The position numbers were made by a program, and so were the translations under genes. From Bacteroidales bacterium UBA5287 (GTDB taxonomy: Bacteria; Bacteroidota; Bacteroidia; Bacteroidales; Dysgonomonadaceae), in the NCBI GenBank assembly GCA_002411345.1, contig DHSL01000018.1:120168-171545 (forward strand): 51,378 nucleotides of DNA, in the 5' to 3' direction. The notes under the pieces are model-generated. The model searched no databases and was not told where the DNA came from. It saw only the letters and a program-made list of their open reading frames with translations. Positions 19,371 to 27,710 of the stretch are shown piece by piece; the stretch's first letter is position 1; every line of letters begins with the position of its first letter.

Positions 19371-19976
19371 TTAGATGTTTTTAATGACACGTGCAGGATT
19401 ACCAGCTGCGAGAGAATATGCAGGGACATCCTTAGTAACTACTGCATTTGCAGCAATTATTGCACCATCCCCAACATGCACATTAGGTAATATAGTAGCC
19501 TTGTCTCCAATCCATACATTATTTCCAATGATAACTTCACCTTTAGAATAAATGGGCCTTGCAATTGGACGTTCTTCTAATTCAGATTTTGTAAAAAGAC
19601 CATGAGAATTATCTGTTATAAGCACCCATCTACCAGTTAAAACACCATTTCCAATAACAATCTTATTAATAGCTGTGATATGAACATATTCTCCAATACA
19701 AACATTCTCTCCAATAGATATTTCGGGTGTGAAAACTTGATTGGTTAATAAATACTTATCCCAAGCGGTCAAAACTGCATGACTGGCAATATTTGTATTC
19801 TTTCCTATATTTATATATTGGTTTCATATAAGGGTACAATGTCTTGATATAGAAGCTGATTTATCTGAATTAGGAATTTGAGACACAAGCCATTTGGAAT
19901 ATGCCCATCCCAAAACTCTTTTAACAAAGCTATGTGTATTGTATGAATATAATTTGGATATTATTTTAAAAATCAT
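19371..19976 (-). pseudogene. hexapeptide-repeat acyltransferase with in-frame TGA
   Basis: The open part (19371-19772, 133 residues) is a left-handed beta-helix acetyltransferase: VVIGNGVLTGRWVLITDNSH, YSKGEVIIGNNVWIGDKATI and VVTKDVPAYSLAAGNPARV are classic hexapeptide rungs with the catalytic-loop His. The same frame extends upstream through YINIGKNTNIASHAVLTAW to a natural ATG at 19976 (MIFKIISKLYSYNTHSFVKR). It is interrupted only by TGA at 19824-19826 (codon 51 of 201), in the context CTLI-stop-NQYINIG. A Gly codon (GGA to TGA) at this place would restore a hexapeptide. The product would O- or N-acetylate a capsule sugar. Restart at 19772 could give a truncated, perhaps inactive, protein; a single-base sequencing error is also possible. 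Confidence 0.85.
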
Positions 19977-20415
19977 AAAGCATAAGTACCCAGTCACTTC
20001 ACCACCTTTGAAAGCCAGCAGAATAGTTTCTTGGATATAATTAAGTTTATTCTATTAATAATCAAAAGCGCCTAATTTCATTGGGTAAATTATTTTTCAG
20101 CAAACTTAACGTTGCTGATTTTTTGTGTTTAACTTTAAATCCTGCGATTCTACCCTGCTATGGCTAATGAAACCAGTTTTGAATAGCCTTTAATGCCACT
20201 CATCAACTGGCGCTAGAAATCACCTTCATTTCGTTTATTAATAATTCATATTTGAGAATCAATAATCAATAATCAATAATTTTCTTTTCTACTTCTCTTC
20301 TATTTTCATCGGATTCGTCATTTACAAGAAGTAATTCATAATCTTTAGAAGTATTATAAAATTAACTTTAAACACACCTATTTAGTTTTTTTCGGTATAA
20401 TCAAACTAATTTAAC
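19977..20415. other. intergenic stretch with decayed coding traces
   Basis: This is 440 bases between the acyltransferase and the pyruvyl transferase. It contains the short stub at 20278-20358 and a small tandem AATCAAT repeat (about 20255-20280). The rest, around 20060-20240, is slightly richer in GC than its surroundings. I could not read a gene or an insertion-sequence end in that part. Confidence 0.5.
20278..20358 (-). pseudogene. C-terminal gene stub
   Basis: The minus strand reads SKDYELLLVNDESDENRREV and then EKKIIDY-stop. The first half resembles the DYELLLVNDGS strand of GT2 glycosyltransferases. The ESDxNR pattern also recurs in the stub at 21509-21590. The piece is too short to name a family with confidence. 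Confidence 0.3.
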
Positions 20416-21492
20416 TCATAAAAAAGATTTTAAATATGATTTTGAATTAGAGATTAGTTTTTGCAACTTTTTATTAGCTAGAGTATAATCAATATGTGAA
20501 AAATCAACTTTAGAGTTTATACCTATCATTCTATTATCTAAAGATAAATTTTCTAATAAATTTCTTGATCTATTATCAGATCCATCGTTCAATGCGATTG
20601 TATAAAATGGTTTCTCAAAGATTATTGAAAATGCTGTACCATGAAATGACGATGTTACAATACATTCTGCATTCTTAATCAAATTAATAAACTCAATGGG
20701 AGAAGTTGCTTTATTTTTATTAAACAGATATCTTAAAGTAATTGTAGCTGGAACTTCTATAACAGTACCATGTATTTGTTCAGCAATTTTATTCGCAATT
20801 TTTATTAGATTTTTATTGTATCCTAACTGATAAACTAATATGTATTTTTTTTTCGGCAAACTGCTTATTGATAATTGATCCCATTTAGTTTTTTCGATTA
20901 GAAAAGTTGGATCTAAAACTTCAATAATCTCTTTATTAGTTAAATTCCTAATTTCCTCTATAGTATCTTTTTCTCTTACACTAATTTTATCAATATTAGA
21001 TAGCAATTTTTTAATTATATATTTTTTATCTTCTTGTATTTTATAGCTCCCTATACTTGCAGCATAAGTGATAATTTTTGAATCAGTTTTTTTTAAAAAA
21101 TCTCCCCAATATACATTATCAATACCTTTTGTAAGATAACAATTCCAAATCTGATCACTACCCAGAATATACAAATTATAGTCTTTTGGGATAATATTTG
21201 TTTGGCAATTTAAATTCAGATTAGTTTCAATGAAATCATTAAACTTCTTAATCCTCTTAGCTCTGCTATTATTAAGCAATATTATACTTAAAAATCTAGA
21301 AATAATTTTTACAGGTGATTTTGATTTAAATTCTAATGAAGGAAGTTTATATGAATCAATTAAGTAAGATGGTCTGTAGTCAATAATTTCAACATCATGT
21401 CCCAATTCTTTCAATTTTTCCTGTAAAGCATAAACTTGAAGTACAGCTCCGTAATTATGTGCAAAATGAAATGTTAGTATCCCTATTTTCAT
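20416..21492 (-). CDS. polysaccharide pyruvyl transferase family protein
   Basis: This is a 358-residue GT-B-like enzyme of the CsaB/WcaK group, which adds a ketal-linked pyruvate to a capsule sugar. The N-terminal motif ILTFHFAHNYGAVLQVYALQ, the central LYILGSDQIWN and the C-terminal ECIVTSSFHGTAFSIIFEKP are all diagnostic of the family. The length is normal. It is on the same strand as the nitroreductase-family gene upstream, with a 169-base gap that contains a gene stub. Phosphoenolpyruvate is the usual donor (family knowledge). Confidence 0.92.
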   Translation of the reverse strand: MKIGILTFHFAHNYGAVLQVYALQEKLKELGHDVEIIDYRPSYLIDSYKLPSLEFKSKSPVKIISRFLSIILLNNSRAKRIKKFNDFIETNLNLNCQTNIIPKDYNLYILGSDQIWNCYLTKGIDNVYWGDFLKKTDSKIITYAASIGSYKIQEDKKYIIKKLLSNIDKISVREKDTIEEIRNLTNKEIIEVLDPTFLIEKTKWDQLSISSLPKKKYILVYQLGYNKNLIKIANKIAEQIHGTVIEVPATITLRYLFNKNKATSPIEFINLIKNAECIVTSSFHGTAFSIIFEKPFYTIALNDGSDNRSRNLLENLSLDNRMIGINSKVDFSHIDYTLANKKLQKLISNSKSYLKSFL

Positions 21493-21508
21493 AAACCTAA
21501 TTTTCTTT

Positions 21509-21590
21509 TTATTTCTTTGATATAATGATTTTTTTTAGTCTTTCTCTTGACTTTTCTCTATTAGCATCACTTTCCTCAAACACAGAACTA
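21509..21590 (-). pseudogene. C-terminal gene stub
   Basis: The minus strand encodes NNSSVFEESDANREKSRERL and then KKIIISKK-stop without a start codon. It is protein-like and similar in style (ESDxNR) to the stub at 20278-20358, which lies on the other side of the pyruvyl transferase gene. It is probably the tail of a lost capsule gene. Confidence 0.35.
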
Positions 21591-21661
21591 TTATTAACAT
21601 TTTGTAATTATATTGTAATTACCAATTCTTAGGTTGGCTATTTTATATATTATAATAATTT

Positions 21662-22675
21662 TCAATTAATTACTCTAAGATTTTCATTATATGACCTCCG
21701 AAGAGATAATGTGGTTTTAAAATTTTTAACTGGTTTTCCTATTGCAATTAAACAAATAATTTTTTCAGATTCATTCAAGCCGATTATTTTTTGTGCTTTG
21801 ATATCTGCTTCAATTGGCAAACCCCAATGTGCAGGGCAGGCTACGATCTCATAATAATGCAATGCATATAATAAATTCATTAAATAGATTCCACCATCAA
21901 TGTACAATTGATATCTTTCTCCAATTGTGTGAAAATAACTACGATCACTTGTTAAAACAATTAGTTGAGATAAGCTCTCTGAATATCCCTTCAGACCACC
22001 TTGTATTAATAATATCTCATCAATCTTATCTTTGTTATCAATTATATTTACCGAAATTCCCTGTCTATTACAAACTGTAGGCGCTTGATTTGCCAATTCA
22101 ACAACTTCTTGAAATATTTCAAGGGATATTTTTTCACCAGTAAAATCTCTTACACTACATCTACTTTTTGAAAATTGCTCAAAATTTGATAGTCTAAAAT
22201 TAAAATAATCTGAAGAAGTATGATATTTTACAGGTTGTTCATTTATCAATAGGTTTCTTTTTAACTGCTCATATTCTTCTTTACTAAAAAAATCTGATAT
22301 ATTTATATTGTTTTTAAGATGTAGTTCATAATATACACATAAATTCAGAATTGCAGATTGTATTTGTACATTTTTTATGTGACCATTAACATCATCAAAT
22401 CTTAAATAATCAAGTAATTCTTCTACTCTTTTTTTTGCAAAGCGATATCTTATTGGATTATGTAGAAAACCTTTTTCGAGTGAATGGTACCTTAAAGTAA
22501 TTTCTGCCTCGATTTTATGATAAGTATCTTGTATTAAAACTGAAGAATGTTTATTATACAACTTATAATCATTTAAGAAGTTTTTTTTTAGAACTCTTTT
22601 TATCCGATAATTACTGATTCTTTCTATGTTTTTAGATCCAAGTAATTTCTTAGCAATATTTTTTATTGTATACAT
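21662..22675 (-). CDS. nitroreductase-family protein of capsule locus
   Basis: This 337-residue protein has an N-terminal helical region (about 1-165) and a C-terminal nitroreductase-like FMN domain. The domain begins FSKSRCSVRDFTGEKIS and continues with ANQAPTVCNRQGISVNII, QGGLKGYSESLSQLIVL and GGIYLMNLLYALHYYEI. Such proteins commonly neighbour pyruvyl transferases and Wzx in Bacteroidetes capsule loci. The substrate is not known; a redox step on a capsule precursor is an inference. It lies between wzx and the pyruvyl transferase on one strand. Confidence 0.85.
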   Translation of the reverse strand: MYTIKNIAKKLLGSKNIERISNYRIKRVLKKNFLNDYKLYNKHSSVLIQDTYHKIEAEITLRYHSLEKGFLHNPIRYRFAKKRVEELLDYLRFDDVNGHIKNVQIQSAILNLCVYYELHLKNNINISDFFSKEEYEQLKRNLLINEQPVKYHTSSDYFNFRLSNFEQFSKSRCSVRDFTGEKISLEIFQEVVELANQAPTVCNRQGISVNIIDNKDKIDEILLIQGGLKGYSESLSQLIVLTSDRSYFHTIGERYQLYIDGGIYLMNLLYALHYYEIVACPAHWGLPIEADIKAQKIIGLNESEKIICLIAIGKPVKNFKTTLSLRRSYNENLRVIN

Positions 22676-22702
22676 TTTTTAGTTGATTATTTAATTTATC
22701 AG

Positions 22703-24268
22703 TTATTTTCCACTGATTCGTTGTAATATTTTTTGAAACCATTTTCGCATTATTTTTTGTTCAGATCTATTTAATCCAACAAGATATATAACAATTGAAT
22801 TCCATATCAATGAGACACATACAACAATAAATAAACGCCATATATTTACATCAATTGATTTCTTAACAATCAAAGGTAATGATATTGACAGTAAGATAAC
22901 AGGAATATTCCTAATTAAAACATTTTTAACAAAGTGAAAGACAGGAAAATTAATTAATCTTTTTAGAAAAATGAATCTAAATAATAAAGCAATGATCTCT
23001 ACTGCAATTGTAATATATAAAGTTACTTCAGGAGGGTAACCTAATTTTAGAAAAACATATGAGATTGGAAGAGTCAAAAATAATAATGTTCCTATCACAG
23101 CTTGGTATATTGCAATCTTCCCTGTAGCTTGAACTGCTGTCATTAATGGACCGGAAATACTAGTGATAAGAATTACTATCAAAACAAGTACTGTAAATAT
23201 AGAAGCATACTCAGGAACGGTTATTAACCATAATTTCAGTATCTGATCAACTTCTAATATTATAGGTAATGAAAGTAAAAACAATAGATAGAATGAATAT
23301 TTAGAACTTTGAATAATTAGAGAGGTCATGTATTCTTTTTCATTAGCTGCAAAAGATTTTATGATTTGAGGGTTTACAGCTATCTGAAAATTGCTAACAA
23401 AACTATAAACTGCACCCTGTACTTGTGTTGCTATACCTCTTGCTGCATTAACAACCGGACCGAAAAAGATATTCAAAATAATATTGATCCCTTGTCCTTG
23501 GGCAACTCCTGCAATATTACCAAACAAACTCCACCCGGAATAACTCATAAGTGTTTTATATAGCTTGTAATCCTTGACTACTTCAAACTTCGATTCTTCG
23601 AAATTTCTTCGTGTATAAATTCTATAAATTGCAGCAATTATAAATGTTACACCAAAAAGTAGTATACCATATAGTTTCAGTTTATCATACGTAATCCAAG
23701 TAAGCATAAAAACGATTAAAAGCTTAAGAGATACTTCAAGTATGCTTACATATGCGTACACGTTCATTCGCTCATGGGCAATTATTGTGGCATTATAGGG
23801 TACTTGTAAAATGGAAACTATAAAAGAGAGAACCGAAAAATGATATACCCAAATAGCAGCCTCAATACGTTCGGCTGGAATAACAAGATATGTCTTGACA
23901 AACCACAATCCCACGGTTTCTGCAAGAATAAAGATCAGTACTGCAATACCGATGTGAATGATTTGTGTAGCGTTAAATGTCTTACGCAGTTGAACAAAAT
24001 TACCTTTACCAATTTCATAGGAAAGAAACCTCTGGGTTGCAGACGACATGGCGCTATTAAAAAAGGAGAACATCGATACCACTCCTCCCACAACATTGTA
24101 AATGCCAAAGTCTTCAACTCCTAATGTGTTCAGAATTACCCGTGATGTATATAGAGATACCAACATTGTTAGTATCATCCTGAAATATAACATCATCGTA
24201 TTCTTTGCAATACGCTTATTATTCTGCGATAAGGTGGATATGGGTGTGGTTTCTTCCAATTCTTTCAA
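22703..24268 (-). CDS. wzx: Wzx-type polysaccharide repeat-unit flippase
   Basis: This is a 521-residue inner-membrane protein with about 14 hydrophobic helices, of the MATE/MVF-like polysaccharide transporter family. It opens with a short cytoplasmic tail, then KNTMMLYFRMILTMLVSLYT and SRVILNTLGVEDFGIYNVVG, a strongly conserved opening in Bacteroidetes Wzx proteins. It moves undecaprenyl-linked repeat units to the periplasm for Wzy. The length is normal and no lesions are seen. It is the only flippase in the window. Confidence 0.93.
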   Translation of the reverse strand: MKELEETTPISTLSQNNKRIAKNTMMLYFRMILTMLVSLYTSRVILNTLGVEDFGIYNVVGGVVSMFSFFNSAMSSATQRFLSYEIGKGNFVQLRKTFNATQIIHIGIAVLIFILAETVGLWFVKTYLVIPAERIEAAIWVYHFSVLSFIVSILQVPYNATIIAHERMNVYAYVSILEVSLKLLIVFMLTWITYDKLKLYGILLFGVTFIIAAIYRIYTRRNFEESKFEVVKDYKLYKTLMSYSGWSLFGNIAGVAQGQGINIILNIFFGPVVNAARGIATQVQGAVYSFVSNFQIAVNPQIIKSFAANEKEYMTSLIIQSSKYSFYLLFLLSLPIILEVDQILKLWLITVPEYASIFTVLVLIVILITSISGPLMTAVQATGKIAIYQAVIGTLLFLTLPISYVFLKLGYPPEVTLYITIAVEIIALLFRFIFLKRLINFPVFHFVKNVLIRNIPVILLSISLPLIVKKSIDVNIWRLFIVVCVSLIWNSIVIYLVGLNRSEQKIMRKWFQKILQRISGK

Positions 24269-24304
24269 TATAAATTACTATTCGGGTGTACTTTGTAGTA
24301 TCTT

Positions 24305-24625
24305 TCACTTCCTTAACGCTTTAACACACTCCATCATTGAACTCCTCCAATGCGGAATTTCAATGCCCAACGCATTCTTTATTTTTGTTTTGTCCAAAAC
24401 TGAATAATTTGGACGGGTAACTTTACTTGGAAATTCGTCGGAATGGCAGGGTAGGACTATACAGTTATGCCCGAATGCTTCGTTGATGGCTACGGTAAAA
24501 TCGTACCTGGAACAGTCGCCTTCGTTTGAGAAGTGATAGATCTGGTTCCGTATATCTTTTTTTGCTACAAGTCCTAACTCATTTCCTAACTGTCCATTCG
24601 AACCGACTACAAGTATTTTATGCAT
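24305..24625 (-). pseudogene. rfbD: dTDP-4-dehydrorhamnose reductase with large internal deletion
   Basis: The product has only 106 residues against about 290 in the family. The first ~24 residues are the RmlD Rossmann start (MHKILVVGSNGQLGNEL). The sequence then jumps to the C-terminal third: NQIYHFSNEGDCSRYDFTVA, then SKVTRPNYSVLDKTKIKNAL and HWRSSMMECVKALRK. About 190 central residues, including the Tyr-x-x-x-Lys active site, are missing while the frame is kept. I chose the ATG at 24625, which overlaps the rfbC stop, as is usual for this pair. It cannot reduce dTDP-4-keto-rhamnose by itself, so dTDP-rhamnose supply would need another copy elsewhere. Confidence 0.92.
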
Positions 24626-25190
24626 ATAAATCTTCTGAATAATCAAACAGATAATTAGAATCTTTTAAAAGTGGATTGATTTTGTCTTTTTCGGACAAAA
24701 GGATCTCTTTCTCATTCAAAATCCAATCGATATTCAATGTGGGGTCGTTCCATAAAATGCCGCTTTCTGATTGGGGTGCGTAATAATTGTCGCACTTATA
24801 TTGAAAAATGGCTTCTTCACTCAACACTACAAAGCCGTGTGCAAAACCGCGGGGTACAAAAAACTGGAGTTTGTTTTCTTCGGATAGTTCTGCGGCTACA
24901 GACTTCCCAAATGTGGGGGAGCCTATTCGAATGTCTACTGCTATATCCAGCACTCTTCCTTTTACTACCCTTACTAACTTTGATTGTGTATAGGGCATCT
25001 TCTGAAAATGTAAACCTCTCAATACACCGTAACTGGATTTGGATTCATTGTCCTGAACAAAGATGGTGTTGCATACTTTTTCTTCGAACTCTTTTTGGGA
25101 AAAGGATTCAAAAAAATATCCCCGGCTATCTGCATAAACTCGGGGCTCAATAATTACCACTCCCTCTAATTCAGTTTTTATAACATTCAT
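24618..25190 (-). CDS. rfbC: dTDP-4-dehydrorhamnose 3,5-epimerase
   Basis: This 190-residue cupin enzyme converts dTDP-4-keto-6-deoxyglucose to dTDP-4-keto-rhamnose. The catalytic His (H61 in LRGLHFQK) and the Tyr acid (Y131 in FQYKCDNYYAP) are at the expected places. The substrate-binding RGFAHGFVVLSEEA and the start ESFSQKEFEEKV match RmlC. The length is normal. It is the first gene of the capsule operon in this window; rfbA and rfbB are not present here. The ATG at 25190 has no competing start. Confidence 0.95.
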   Translation of the reverse strand: MNVIKTELEGVVIIEPRVYADSRGYFFESFSQKEFEEKVCNTIFVQDNESKSSYGVLRGLHFQKMPYTQSKLVRVVKGRVLDIAVDIRIGSPTFGKSVAAELSEENKLQFFVPRGFAHGFVVLSEEAIFQYKCDNYYAPQSESGILWNDPTLNIDWILNEKEILLSEKDKINPLLKDSNYLFDYSEDLYA

Positions 25191-25292
25191 CTTTTTTGTA
25201 AGGATTTGTCTTTTTTTTAAAGCGTTCCGTCCGGGCGCACTTCGTGGCTACCTGTCACATTCATTTGTGATGATAGTCAATTTTTGAAAGGG

Positions 25293-25300
25293 CAAATTTA
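25293..25300 (-). promoter_or_regulatory. candidate -7 box for capsule operon
   Basis: TAAATTTG on the minus strand matches the Bacteroidetes -7 consensus TAnnTTTG about 100 bases upstream of the rfbC start. No clear TTTG -33 box lies at 19-21 bases, so this is only a candidate. Confidence 0.3.
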
Positions 25301-25430
25301 CAAATAATAAGTATAATTAAACCCTTTATTTTGTTAAAAGCTAGGAACCTCTTTGCTATCGATTGCATCGTTGTGTTGTCTAATCATCTGTAGTAAATGA
25401 TTTGCGTTAAATTAAGTTTTTGTTACAATC

Positions 25431-25715
25431 AGAAATAAAATCACAAGAAATACTATAAATCTGTAAGTAAAAATCATTATTTTGTCTTTTTCGGACAAAT
25501 CGGTATCGATTTTTGGCATTTTTTGCGCTATCACAAGCAACGTATTCTCGTAACTGAGTTTGTAAATATCATTTAACCAAGTGACCGCTTGCGGGTGCTT
25601 TCAATCCGTGCAATATGTTATATCGGGCAGCCTGATTGGCATGCCACCAAAATCCTAAGCTGCCCAACCTCCCTTAATCTTATCCTGAAGGGTTTCTTTA
25701 CTTAAAATTTCTGCA
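25431..25715 (-). pseudogene. decayed stub of a second ADP-ribosylglycohydrolase-type gene
   Basis: Three blocks in order match the ADP-ribosylglycohydrolase part of the intact gene at 34390-37770, at both DNA and protein level. Block 1 (25657-25715) reads ILSKETLQDKIKGGWAA. Block 2 (about 25580-25650) reads WHANQAARYNILHGLKAPAS. Block 3 (about 25505-25578) reads NDIYKLSYENTLLVIAQK. The intact gene has FSKETLQDKIKGGWAA, the same WHANQAARYNILHGLKAPAS, and NDIYKLSYEHALLVVEQ. The material between the blocks has been deleted (about 240 and 600 bases relative to the intact gene). Block 3 continues as an open tail to a stop near 25431 that includes LSEKDKI, identical to a piece of rfbC. Confidence 0.85.
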
Positions 25716-25754
25716 TGAAAAGGTTGTTATAGTATTTTGTTTTTAAATATGTTT

Positions 25755-25830
25755 CTTCACTTAACAAAAGTAATGTTTATCGTATAAATTATTTAAATAA
25801 TTGCAAATATCTTGACAATAATAGTAAATG
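25755..25830 (-). promoter_or_regulatory. decayed promoter-like region similar to that of the ribose-type operon
   Basis: The plus-strand run AATAATTGCAAATAT (about 25792-25806) and the AT-rich sequence on both sides align with the promoter region at 46885-46930, including the preceding CTTAAC motif. On the minus strand the -7 box reads GATATTTG instead of TATATTTG, and ATTG lies 19 bases upstream instead of TTTG. It lies directly upstream of the gene stub at 25431-25715 in the right orientation. Confidence 0.5.
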
Positions 25831-25902
25831 CAATCCTGAACACAAAATAAAATGAAAAACATGTTTCTCAATAGAGTAGAGACGAATATTCCATAAGAAT
25901 AT

Positions 25903-27666
25903 TTACAAATTTATGAAAAGTTTCTTTTTCCAAATTTCCAAATCTTTTGAAGGAACAGCTATCCACAATATTTTTTTTGGTCTTGTACAAGCGACATATA
26001 GTATTCTTAATTCTTCTTGTGCTGCAGAAGGTAGCATATTGTATTCAGAATTAAATAACGTAGCATAATTGTAATTTTTCGCCTTATCTGAAATAAAAAC
26101 CAATATTGCTTCTAATGACTTTCCTTTTACTGAGTGTATTGTTTTGTATAGCTTATTATAATTCTGGCTTACATTCTTTTCATCGTAAAAATAGTTTGAT
26201 ATATTATTATTTGAATTACTGTTCTCAACATAGAACTTAAGTTTGTTTTGTTTTGATTTCTTAATCCAATCACTTAAAGTGCAATTTGTATCAGGAAGGT
26301 TATTAATAAAATTAAAAATTATTTTCCTATATTTCCTGAAACCAATGCTATTAATCTTATTCCTGATTAATTCATTTGAAATATAAGTCTGATTTTCATT
26401 CATTTTAAAAAAACCTTTTTCAATTAAGTTGAAACCTTTTTTAAAATTTCCATTATCAATTAAATATTTCCCTTGTACAATATCACGAACATAGTAATAA
26501 TTTCTACACCATGGTGATTTATTTATATTAGTTTCAGTTTCATTTGTTAAACCAAAATGTTTTTCTCCGAATATTTTCCCTCTATATACAACAGCACAAT
26601 CATCTTCTTTTAATCTTAAAGTTTTACATTTAGATACAAAACAATCTTTTATCTGAATAATTTTATTTGTCTCATTTGTATGTTCTATTAGTAAAGGTTT
26701 TTCTGGATAATCCATGTCATTTTCAGACGCTGATATTATAGTATCATTAAAAAAATGATTAATTAACTGACATATATTATTGGAACTTCTTCTATTCTCT
26801 TCAAGTTTCAAATGTGTCCAATTGGGATTATTAAATTTTTCCATAAACAGCGATGGATCTGCAGTATTCCATTCAAATATTGCCTGGTCTGGATCACCAA
26901 CTAATAAAATTGATTTTGCATTTGCATTGTCTAATAAGTCAATAATTGCCATTTGGATTGCAGTAGTATCTTGTGCTTCATCTATAATAAGAATAGGAAA
27001 TTTTTGAACAATATTGTTCGCAATTAAGGGAAATTTTTTTAAAATCTTATAAGCTATATAATTTGCATCAGCTTGGATAGCTTTTCCGGATCTGAAATGG
27101 TATTTCTTTATATCATTTATATCGGAAATAACTTTTTTTAATTCACCATTACTATTTGTTATCTCATTCCAAGAAAAGTGATATATAGAACTATGCAAAA
27201 TAGGTATTGGATCATCATCTATATTGAAAGATACTTTGTCGAAATAATAATTTGGATCTAATATTTTTCTTGACCTATAATTTATTTTTGTAGAATCGTA
27301 GTTAAACCATTTGTTATACTCAGTTCCTACTATTTCGGGTCTTTTTTTGCATCGCATAAATAGATGGCCATAAGGTAAAAAGATATATGTGTTAATGAAA
27401 TTATCTATAGTTCCAATAAAGTTGGGATAACTAATGGAATTTACACGAAATTTTTTTATGCCCTTTTGTATTTCATCACATGCACCATTTGTAAAAGAAA
27501 TTGCAGCAATACCTTGGTGCCTATTTAACTTGTTGTTTTCTATCAGCTTTGCAAGTCGAGCTGTAACAGAAAATGTTTTTCCACTTCCAGGACATGCTTT
27601 AACTATAATTCTAGGTTCTAAACAGTTTACAACTTTTTTTTGCTCAGATGATAATTTTTCAAACAT
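25903..27666 (-). CDS. gajB: Gabija GajB, UvrD/Rep-like helicase
   Basis: This superfamily 1 helicase (587 residues) is the second component of a Gabija anti-phage system. It shows the Q motif (SSEQKKVVN), Walker A (KACPGSGKT, residues 23-31), motif Ia (AAISFTNGACDEI), Walker B (LIIDEAQDTTAIQ), motif III (LLVGDPDQAIFEWN), motif IV region (EENRRSSNNI), motif V (TIHSVKGKSLEAILV) and motif VI (LYVACTRPKKILW). In Gabija, GajB helps activate GajA when DNA ends or nucleotide depletion signal infection (family knowledge). It follows gajA by 44 bases on the same strand. It is somewhat longer than the type GajB. Confidence 0.9.
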   Translation of the reverse strand: MFEKLSSEQKKVVNCLEPRIIVKACPGSGKTFSVTARLAKLIENNKLNRHQGIAAISFTNGACDEIQKGIKKFRVNSISYPNFIGTIDNFINTYIFLPYGHLFMRCKKRPEIVGTEYNKWFNYDSTKINYRSRKILDPNYYFDKVSFNIDDDPIPILHSSIYHFSWNEITNSNGELKKVISDINDIKKYHFRSGKAIQADANYIAYKILKKFPLIANNIVQKFPILIIDEAQDTTAIQMAIIDLLDNANAKSILLVGDPDQAIFEWNTADPSLFMEKFNNPNWTHLKLEENRRSSNNICQLINHFFNDTIISASENDMDYPEKPLLIEHTNETNKIIQIKDCFVSKCKTLRLKEDDCAVVYRGKIFGEKHFGLTNETETNINKSPWCRNYYYVRDIVQGKYLIDNGNFKKGFNLIEKGFFKMNENQTYISNELIRNKINSIGFRKYRKIIFNFINNLPDTNCTLSDWIKKSKQNKLKFYVENSNSNNNISNYFYDEKNVSQNYNKLYKTIHSVKGKSLEAILVFISDKAKNYNYATLFNSEYNMLPSAAQEELRILYVACTRPKKILWIAVPSKDLEIWKKKLFINL

Positions 27667-27710
27667 TATTAATACTTTTTAATTATCTATTTATATAAGG
27701 CTTTCAGCTA

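Noticed and set aside
18209..19429. Longer start for the GT4 at 18209
   Set aside because: The extra 23 residues overlap the acyltransferase end and are not family-like. The internal ATG gives the normal N-terminus.
20255..20280. AATCAAT tandem repeat as an origin iteron
   Set aside because: There are only about three copies, with no replication gene and no DnaA boxes seen; it lies in decayed sequence.
24737..25153. Open frame of 138 codons opposite rfbC
   Set aside because: rfbC on the minus strand has all catalytic residues; the opposite frame has no family features.
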